The translations under genes were made by a program, and so were the position numbers. From Bryobacterales bacterium (GTDB taxonomy: Bacteria > Acidobacteriota > Terriglobia > Bryobacterales > Bryobacteraceae): DNA of 10,256 nucleotides. The notes beneath the pieces were generated by a model. The model ran no database searches. It worked only from the letters and a program-made list of their open reading frames with translations, and was not told where the DNA came from. Every line of letters begins with the position of its first letter. The stretch's first letter is position 1. The DNA is taken from contig PMEV01000255.1 in NCBI GenBank assembly GCA_003154855.1, positions 1 through 10,256 of the forward strand, read 5' to 3'. Shown here in pieces: positions 5,669 through 10,256 of this stretch.

Positions 5669-5932
5669 GCGAGCCAGAACCCGCGCCAGAAAGGCGTTCG
5701 TCTCGGCGGCCTTCTCGAGCATGGGGTAATGGCCCACGCCGGTCATCACCTCGTATTCCAGGCGCGGCAGGTACTTCTTGAAGATGTCCATGACGCGCTC
5801 CGGTCTCCAGAAGGAGCTGAAGAGCGCGAACAGTGCGATAGTGTGGCGGATCTCGGGCTTGTCGCTAAGCCCGTGCCCCGGAAGATCCACCGGCAGCACC
5901 CGCCGCGCACCTGCCAGCGGCGCGAACCGGCC
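5669..5932 (-). pseudogene. Internally deleted alpha/beta-hydrolase remnant
   Basis: The minus-strand frame immediately after the GH5 stop reads RVLPVDLPGHGLSDKPE, the typical strand-loop early in alpha/beta-hydrolases. About ten residues later it jumps to a C-terminal segment, FWRPERVMDIFKKYLPRLEY followed by EVMTGVGHYPMLEKAAETN. That segment carries the catalytic histidine (GVGHYPMLEK). The nucleophile elbow (G-x-S-x-G), the acid residue and the cap region, normally some 130-150 residues in between, are absent. The N-terminal strand with the oxyanion HG motif is also missing and the frame has no stop where the family ends. It cannot encode a working hydrolase. No frameshift is seen inside the surviving parts, so decay was by deletion and may be fairly recent, or the junction is an assembly artefact. 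Confidence 0.7.
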
Positions 5933-6988
5933 TCACCGAGCATTGCCTTGCATAGCCCCCTTGAAAAACTCCCCGGACCTGGTCAGCGCGTAGCCGTCCC
6001 AGGAGCGCAGCAGACAGGGCGGCCAATCCGGATCGAAGAGCCAGCACATCCAACTGATCTTCTTTCCCTCGAGATACTTGACGATCGTCTTCCCGTACTC
6101 GTTGTTCTCGCCCGCGCCCTCCTCCCCCGCCGTGAATCCAAACTCGGTCGCTACCACCGGATAGTTCTCGGCCGCGAAACCGAAATCCTCATCCCACTTC
6201 GGTTCCCAGGGCTGGCTTCTCTTGTTCGCATAGGGATGCACGGTATAGCCGATGCGTTCGGCCGCGATCGGCTCGATGTGCAGCGGCGTGAGATCATAGG
6301 CCCAATCCAGGCCCGCCACCAGCGGAATCTTCTCCGCATCGTAGGCCCGGATCAGCGCGATCAGGTCTTCGTTGATCTTCTTCCACTCTCCCCAGCTCAT
6401 TCGCCCCAGCCTGCCGGAGAACAGCGTCGGTTCGTTGAACAGCTCATAGAACACCACCGTGTTGTTGCCCGCGAAGTGCTCGGCGATGGTCTTCCAGAAA
6501 TTGGAGGTCTCCGCGAGCGACGTGTCGTAGTTGGGGTCCTGAAAGAGCCCCGCCTTCAAGTTGCCGATGGAATGCCAGTCCAGATCGATGTACAGCCCCA
6601 GTTCGGTGCACCATTCCACGGCTTGATCGAGCATGCGGAGGTAAACCTTGGGGGTCCTCTCCCGCCAGGCGATGGGATGCACGGGAATGCGGACCATTCG
6701 CGCGCCCATCTGCTGGACCGCGGCGAAGAGATCCTTGTTCCAGTGGCCCTGGCTCGCCAGCTTGTCGGGATCCGCGATGGCCACCCCGCGGAACAGCACC
6801 GCGTTGCCTTGCGGGTCGACGAACCGGCTGCCCTGCACGGAGATCAAGGGCAGTTTCTTGAGGTTCGGGTTGGCCGGCGCCGCCGGCACGGGGGGCTGGT
6901 TCCACCAATGATAGGTCTGCGCGCTCGCGGCGTTGGAAGCGAGCAACAGAGCGAGAGTCAGTGCGGGTAGGGATGTCCTCATTGCCAT
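5933..6988 (-). CDS. Secreted glycoside hydrolase family 5 (endoglucanase-like)
   Basis: A 351-residue (beta/alpha)8-barrel glycosidase. The signal peptide is MRTSLPALTLALLLASNAASA (residues 3-23). Family 5 landmarks follow in order: Arg100 in RIPVHP, DWHS (137-140), the acid/base Glu186 in LFNEPT, HPY (251-253) and the nucleophile Glu282 in VATEFGF. Retaining hydrolysis of a beta-1,4-glucan or related beta-glycan in the periplasm or outside the cell is the expected role; exact specificity (cellulose, mannan, licheninan) is not readable. No carbohydrate-binding module is attached. Three ATGs cluster at the start region and none has a strong ribosome site; 6988 is used, 6982 (two residues shorter) is equally likely. 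The gene lies 39 bases downstream of the methyltransferase in the same direction, so co-transcription is plausible although the functions do not obviously match. Confidence 0.88.
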   Translation of the reverse strand: MAMRTSLPALTLALLLASNAASAQTYHWWNQPPVPAAPANPNLKKLPLISVQGSRFVDPQGNAVLFRGVAIADPDKLASQGHWNKDLFAAVQQMGARMVRIPVHPIAWRERTPKVYLRMLDQAVEWCTELGLYIDLDWHSIGNLKAGLFQDPNYDTSLAETSNFWKTIAEHFAGNNTVVFYELFNEPTLFSGRLGRMSWGEWKKINEDLIALIRAYDAEKIPLVAGLDWAYDLTPLHIEPIAAERIGYTVHPYANKRSQPWEPKWDEDFGFAAENYPVVATEFGFTAGEEGAGENNEYGKTIVKYLEGKKISWMCWLFDPDWPPCLLRSWDGYALTRSGEFFKGAMQGNAR

Positions 6989-7027
6989 TCATTTTGGCAT
7001 TTCCGGTGCGCCGCCGTCGACGGGCCG

Positions 7028-7771
7028 CTACTTCACCGCGAAGAAGAAGCTCCGGCCCAAGCCGGTGTCGCCGCGCATGCCGCCGTCGCGGGCGTCCAGC
7101 GCCCGCAAATCCCGGAAGCCCGCCCGCTCCAGCGCCGCCCGAACTTCCTCCTCGGAATAGCAGCGCTCGAATACCGTGACGTCGGAGCGCTGCCAGCCGT
7201 CTTCCAGCCGGAACATGGTGACTTCGGCGCGGCCCAGGCGTTCGTCGGGATCGTACCGGCCCCGCGTGACCGCCACCGCGTTGTCCTGCACGTCGGCCAT
7301 GTCGCCGCGCCACATCGTCTCGAAGGATTCGAGCATGTTCAGGTCGAAGACGAACAGGCCGCCCTTTCGCAGCGCGGCATGGACATTCCGGAAGACCGCT
7401 TCCAGTTCTCCCAGCGTCAGCATGTGGTTGAGGCTGTCGAAGGTGCTCAGCACGGCGTCGAAAACGGCGTCGAGACGGAAAGTGCGCGCGTCTGCGAGTA
7501 GGAACTCCGCTCCCGGCGCGCGCCCGCGGGCGAACTCGAGCATGCGGGCCGACCCGTCGATTCCGGTCACCTGGAATCCGCTAGCCCGCAGGACCGCGGC
7601 CAGGTTGCCGGAGCCGCAGCACAGATCCAACACCCGCGCGCCGGGGGCCAGACGCGGGAACACATGGCCTTCCAGCACCGCCTGCGCCTGCTTGTGGTAC
7701 TCGTCTCCCCAGCCTCTGGTGTAGCACCAGGCAAACGCGTCGTACGTGGTGTAAAGCGGCGCTTCGGGCAC
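7028..7771 (-). CDS. Class I SAM-dependent methyltransferase
   Basis: About 247 residues from GTG 7771. Motif I is VLDLCCGSGN (47-56), followed by the acidic ribose-binding residue in VTGIDGSARMLEFA (68-81), a LLADAR segment (91-96) and FDAVLSTFDSLNHM (104-117) at the motif IV position. This is the Rossmann-fold class I type with a beta-rich C-terminal insert (RGRYDPDERLGRAEVTMF). The substrate is unknown; such proteins are often annotated only as class I methyltransferases. An in-frame TTG at 7801 extends it by ten residues. GTG 7771 is preferred because family members begin near PEAPLYTTYDAFA and because a -10-like box at 7807-7812 would leave too little room for a start at 7801. It is probably the first gene of a two-gene unit with the GH5 enzyme. 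Confidence 0.83.
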   Translation of the reverse strand: MPEAPLYTTYDAFAWCYTRGWGDEYHKQAQAVLEGHVFPRLAPGARVLDLCCGSGNLAAVLRASGFQVTGIDGSARMLEFARGRAPGAEFLLADARTFRLDAVFDAVLSTFDSLNHMLTLGELEAVFRNVHAALRKGGLFVFDLNMLESFETMWRGDMADVQDNAVAVTRGRYDPDERLGRAEVTMFRLEDGWQRSDVTVFERCYSEEEVRAALERAGFRDLRALDARDGGMRGDTGLGRSFFFAVK

Positions 7772-7806
7772 ATTCCCAGTGTAAGCCAGCCCGCCAGCCA
7801 AGGAAG

Positions 7807-7832
7807 ATTTTACAATGTCGAGAGCAGGTCAA
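7807..7832 (-). promoter_or_regulatory. Possible promoter for the methyltransferase
   Basis: On the minus strand TTGACC (7832-7827) and TAAAAT (7812-7807) each match the sigma-70 boxes at 5 of 6 positions. The 14-base spacer is shorter than the usual 16-18. Transcription would start near 7800, giving a leader of about 30 bases before GTG 7771. Confidence 0.3.
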
Positions 7833-7857
7833 GCCGTTTTTACCTGCCAGCGGCGCT

Positions 7858-7880
7858 GCCGGGCGCCGCCGGGCGCCGCC
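7858..7880. repeat. Short tandem repeat, 10-bp unit
   Basis: GCCGGGCGCC occurs twice in direct succession (7858-7867, 7868-7877) followed by a further GCC, in the divergent intergenic region between the methyltransferase and the OmpA-like gene. Significance is unclear; it may be a slippage product. Confidence 0.6.
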
Positions 7881-7911
7881 AGCCCATTGCAGCTCAGCGA
7901 CATGGAGGGTT

Positions 7912-7940
7912 TTCGCATGTGGTCCATAAAGTGCTAGAGT
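7912..7940 (+). promoter_or_regulatory. Possible extended -10 promoter for the OmpA-like gene
   Basis: TTCGCA (7912-7917) and TAGAGT (7935-7940), spaced 17 bases, with TG one base before the -10 (extended -10 type). Each box matches consensus at 4 of 6 positions. The predicted start near 7947 would leave a leader of only about 10 bases that begins at the ribosome site, which is unusually short and lowers confidence. Confidence 0.25.
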
Positions 7941-7956
7941 GTCCAGTGAGGGAAAC

Positions 7957-8685
7957 ATGAGAACTTCGAATGCGGTAATCGGTTTCAGCGGTCTTCTAAT
8001 GATAGTCGCCCTCTCGAGCACGGGCTGCGCCACGAAGAAATTCGTCCAGGAGCAGGTTAACCCGGTACAGCAACGGGTGGAGGCGGTTGACAAGAAACAA
8101 TCGGAGGCCCTTGCATCGCTGGATAGCAAGGAACAGAAGGACATTTCGCGCGTGGAAGAGCGCGCGGTCACGGCGGATAGCAAGGCCAGCGACGCTGCGC
8201 GCGCTGCTGCGCAGGCGGACAGCAAGGCCGCGGCGGCGGCTGAAGCGGCCCGCAGCGCCAACACCTTGGCCCAGGCGGACCAGACCAAGATCGGCGACCT
8301 GACCGTCGAGTTCCAGAACATGGACAACCTGAAGCTGAGCGCCACCGAGAGCGTGCTGTTCGGGCTCGGCAAGGCGACGTTGTCGGATGATGCCCAGGCC
8401 AAGCTGGACCAGATTGTCCAGCAGACCGGCAGCCTGAGCCGCTACGTGCTGGAGGTGGAAGGCTTCGCGGACAAGACCGGGTCGAAGGAGTTCAACCTGG
8501 TTCTGAGCGCCCGCCGTGCGGACGCCGTGATGCGCTACCTGGTGGACAAGAAGGTTCCGTTGCGCCGCATCCACATGCTCGGTCTGGGCGTGGACCAAGC
8601 CGCGGAAGGCGAATCGACGCCCGCTACCCGCAAGGAAGCGCGCCGGGTGGTGGTGAAGGTTTGGGTCGGCCCCGAGGTGAAGTAG
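7957..8685 (+). CDS. OmpA-type peptidoglycan-binding lipoprotein
   Basis: A 242-residue envelope protein. The signal peptide ends in a lipobox with the lipidated cysteine at residue 24 (LSSTGC). Residues about 28-115 form a long Ala-rich coiled coil with repeated ADSKA-type units (DSKASDAARAAAQADSKAAA), resembling Lpp-like trimeric helices. Residues about 128-240 form an OmpA C-terminal domain. Peptidoglycan (diaminopimelate) binding residues sit at the expected places: Asp172 in GFADKTG and Arg187 in NLVLSARRADAV. The expected role is a Pal/Lpp-like tether between the outer membrane and the cell wall. It lacks a beta-barrel. The ATG at 7957 has GAGGG a few bases upstream; a GTG at 7939 would extend the protein ahead of the signal peptide and is less likely. 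It converges with the cupin gene on a shared hairpin. Confidence 0.9.
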   Translation: MRTSNAVIGFSGLLMIVALSSTGCATKKFVQEQVNPVQQRVEAVDKKQSEALASLDSKEQKDISRVEERAVTADSKASDAARAAAQADSKAAAAAEAARSANTLAQADQTKIGDLTVEFQNMDNLKLSATESVLFGLGKATLSDDAQAKLDQIVQQTGSLSRYVLEVEGFADKTGSKEFNLVLSARRADAVMRYLVDKKVPLRRIHMLGLGVDQAAEGESTPATRKEARRVVVKVWVGPEVK

Positions 8686-8716
8686 TCCCGCTCGCGGTTT
8701 CCCCGACAGGTCAAAG

Positions 8717-8739
8717 GGGGCGGGTCTGAAGCCCGCCCC
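8717..8739. terminator. Hairpin between convergent OmpA-like and cupin genes
   Basis: An 8-bp GC stem (GGGGCGGG, 8717-8724, with CCCGCCCC, 8732-8739) closes a TCTGAAG loop. It sits between two genes that end toward each other, and the last base of the stem is also the last base of the cupin stop codon. It is well placed as a bidirectional terminator. The T-tract is poor in both directions, so it may instead be a copy of a REP-like hairpin family. Confidence 0.55.
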
Positions 8740-9059
8740 TACCCCTTAATCATCGTCAGCAGCATCACGACGCCAGTCTTCGCGTGGATGCCATGCTCGA
8801 GGTGTGGCGTCATGTAGACGAAGGTGCCCTCCACAACCTCCCGCTCGTCCGAGCCCAGCCGCAGCGTAGCTTCTCCCTGAAGGAACGCGAGAGTCGCCGG
8901 ATAGGGCGCCGCGTGGGCCGAGAGTTCCTGCCCGGGCGCAAAACCGAACAGAACCACTTTGGTCCGCTCGTCGCTCTGAATGGTCTGGCTGAGGATGCCG
9001 TTCTCGGGCACGCGCGCCAGCTCCCGAAGGTCTCGCACGTAGATGTACTGTTCGTCCAT
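8739..9059 (-). CDS. Small cupin-domain protein
   Basis: A 106-residue single-domain cupin. Motif 1 is PGQELSAHAAPYPATLAFLQ (42-61) leading into GEA; the usual H-x-H...E metal site is reduced to His49 with alanine at the second histidine position and no glutamate. Motif 2 is EGTFVYMTPHLEHGIHA (77-93) with the conserved G-x5-P-x3-H pattern (His89). Metal binding is thus only partly supported and the protein may be a sensor or binding protein and not an enzyme. Small cupins of this sort are often found beside regulators or redox genes. The start ATG is preceded by AAGGGAG at very short spacing. It lies 34 bases after the proline-rich lipoprotein gene in the same direction and is probably the last gene of the kinase operon. 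Confidence 0.85.
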   Translation of the reverse strand: MDEQYIYVRDLRELARVPENGILSQTIQSDERTKVVLFGFAPGQELSAHAAPYPATLAFLQGEATLRLGSDEREVVEGTFVYMTPHLEHGIHAKTGVVMLLTMIKG

Positions 9060-9093
9060 ACTCCCTTTGTAGCGCAGATGGCGACGGCTGGTC

Positions 9094-9657
9094 CTACTGC
9101 ACGCTGCGCAGCAGGTCGTCGGCGAGCAGGCTGGCGCGCTCGGCCAGGTTCCGGGCGCGGAACAGATCGCTCTTGCGCGCCTCTTCGGCCTGCGCCAGGA
9201 AAGCGCGGATGCGTTCCAGGTAGGTCCGTTGCTCCTCGTTCAGCCGGTGGCCGGCCAGGGCGGCCAGCGTTTGCCGGGCGCGGGCGATATTCCGGTCGAT
9301 CTCGTCGTTGTAGGCCTTCTGCTGCTGCTGAGTGAGGATCTGCTCGAGTTGCGGCAAGGGCGGCGGCGGCGGAGCCGGAGGCGTCTCGGCGGCCGGGGCG
9401 GACGGCCTGGGCCGGCGGCGGGGCGGGGGCGGGACTTGCAGAGGCTCGAGCGGCGGCGGCTGTACGCCAAGCGTCTGCGGCGGGATCTCGGGCGGGACCG
9501 GCCGGGCTTCTTCCGGATTCCTGGCAGGCGGCGGGGCCGGATTGACCAGGGGCGGTGGAGGCGCGGGCGGGGGCTGGGGCTTGGAGCGATGGCAGGCCGG
9601 GGAGAAGAGCGCCAGCATCATCGCGGCGGCCAACGGACAGGCCTTGGCGCCGCTCAT
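9094..9657 (-). CDS. Proline-rich lipoprotein with helical C-terminal domain
   Basis: A 187-residue protein not assigned to a named family. The signal sequence (AAAMMLALFSPAC, 10-22) ends in a plausible though imperfect lipobox with Cys22. Residues about 26-105 are almost entirely proline, alanine and charged residues (PPPAPPPPLVNPAPPPA and similar), a stiff extended linker able to span the periplasm. Residues about 105-187 are predicted helical, with Gln-rich QQQQKAYNDEIDRNIARAR and a repeated AEEAR/AERAS pattern, probably a helical hairpin or coiled coil. The start ATG overlaps the stop of the histidine kinase by four bases (ATGA), so the two are translationally coupled. This implies a shared role, for example envelope sensing or output, but nothing in the sequence shows a mechanism. 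Confidence 0.8.
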   Translation of the reverse strand: MSGAKACPLAAAMMLALFSPACHRSKPQPPPAPPPPLVNPAPPPARNPEEARPVPPEIPPQTLGVQPPPLEPLQVPPPPRRRPRPSAPAAETPPAPPPPPLPQLEQILTQQQQKAYNDEIDRNIARARQTLAALAGHRLNEEQRTYLERIRAFLAQAEEARKSDLFRARNLAERASLLADDLLRSVQ

Positions 9658-10256
9658 CGCCGGGGGTCCTTTCCCAGGCCGGGGAGGCGCAGCCGGAAGG
9701 TTGTCCCCTGGCCGGCCTGGCTCGAGAAATCGATAGTCCCGTTATGCAATTGGACGACGCGGTAGGTCATCGCCAGACCGATGCCGGAGCCCTTTCCCTT
9801 CGTACTGTAATACAGATTGAAGATCTTGTCGCGATGCTCGGGAGGGATTCCCACTCCTTCATCGGAAATGTCGAGGCAACACTCGCCGCCCTCCTGGCGC
9901 AACTGGATTCCCAGCCGCCCGCCGGCCTTCATGGACTCGACCCCGTTCACCACCACGTTCAGGATAGCCTGCTTGAGAAGATCGGGGTCCGCGTGGACGA
10001 AGATCTCGTCCGGGTGGGACTCGACTTCGATCCGGACCCCCTGCTGCCCGGCGGACGGCCCGACCAGGGCGGCCACCTCGCGCGCCAGGCCGGCCATTTC
10101 GAGGTCGCGCATGTTCAGCTCGATGGGGCGCGTGAAATCCAGGAAGGTCTTCACCACGCGATCCAGGCGCTGGATCTCGCGGGCGATGGTCTCGATCTCC
10201 GGAGCCGCGATGCCGGACTCGGCGGCCAGCTTGGCTCTAAGCAGCTCGAGGTGAAC
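9654..10256 (-). CDS. Sensor histidine kinase, C-terminal part (NtrB-like)
   Basis: The last 200 residues of a two-component kinase; the 5' part lies beyond the right edge. The visible part starts in the dimerisation helix (HLELLRAKLA) just after where the phosphorylated histidine box should be. A second DHp helix follows (EIQRLDRVVKTFLDFTRPIE). The HATPase_c domain shows the N box (LKQAILNVVVNGVESM), G1 box (DEGVGIP), F box (IFNLYYSTK) and G2 box (GKGSGIGLAM). The short DHp linker and F box resemble NtrB/AtoS/ZraS-type kinases, which usually phosphorylate NtrC-type sigma-54 activators, but the partner regulator is not in the window. It is followed without a gap by the proline-rich lipoprotein gene and then a cupin gene. 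Confidence 0.9.
   Translation of the reverse strand, partial: VHLELLRAKLAAESGIAAPEIETIAREIQRLDRVVKTFLDFTRPIELNMRDLEMAGLAREVAALVGPSAGQQGVRIEVESHPDEIFVHADPDLLKQAILNVVVNGVESMKAGGRLGIQLRQEGGECCLDISDEGVGIPPEHRDKIFNLYYSTKGKGSGIGLAMTYRVVQLHNGTIDFSSQAGQGTTFRLRLPGLGKDPRR

Noticed and set aside
5057..5899. A 280-codon minus-strand frame read as a complete hydrolase gene.
   Set aside because: Only the first third resembles alpha/beta-hydrolase; the rest is antisense to the DinB-like gene and the catalytic core is missing, so it is listed as a pseudogene remnant.
9229..9765. Long Gly/Arg-rich plus-strand frames opposite the proline-rich lipoprotein.
   Set aside because: They are antisense shadows of Pro codons (CCN/NGG); the minus-strand gene has a signal peptide, a coupled start and a plausible domain plan.

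Overview
The window is about 10.3 kb of GC-rich bacterial chromosome, tightly packed on both strands. Gene style points to an Acidobacteriota genome close to the Solibacter/Bryobacter group: many small secreted proteins and lipoproteins, a CubicO-type serine hydrolase, a DinB-fold exported protein, GC-rich hairpins after genes and long C-rich intergenic repeats. This assignment is an inference from style; no rRNA or marker gene is present. No complete mobile element, CRISPR array, tRNA or rRNA is visible.

Layout. 1-536: a hairpin, then a VOC-fold (glyoxalase/bleomycin-resistance-like) protein. 616-1263: an orphan ParA/MinD-type ATPase, possibly read from a leaderless message. It converges with a secreted class-C beta-lactamase-fold serine hydrolase (2715-1285). 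2716-3416: a 700-base gene-free stretch holding two direct copies of a roughly 180-bp repeat, about 85% identical over a gap-free 139-bp core. 3417-4430: a zinc-dependent alcohol dehydrogenase of the cinnamyl-alcohol-dehydrogenase/YahK type. 4539-4868: a near-consensus sigma-54 promoter in front of a small Tyr/Gly/Pro-rich secreted protein. 4876-4926: a long hairpin. 4958-5551: an exported DinB-fold protein. 5568-5932: a gene graveyard in which a YeaQ/GlsB-type membrane-protein fragment abuts an internally deleted alpha/beta-hydrolase. 7771-5933: a SAM methyltransferase followed by a secreted GH5 endoglucanase-like enzyme. 7957-8685: an OmpA-type peptidoglycan-binding lipoprotein. 10256-8739 (minus strand): a histidine kinase truncated by the window edge, a translationally coupled proline-rich lipoprotein and a cupin, ending at a hairpin shared with the convergent OmpA-like gene.

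No single pathway links all the genes. The clearest functional unit is kinase plus lipoprotein plus cupin. Its kinase is of the NtrB-like kind that often partners sigma-54 activators, which fits loosely with the sigma-54 promoter elsewhere in the window. I did not find a convincing new multi-gene system. The most unusual structures are the intergenic repeat pair, the pseudogene mosaic with its flanking 15-bp direct repeat, and the sigma-54-driven small secreted protein.
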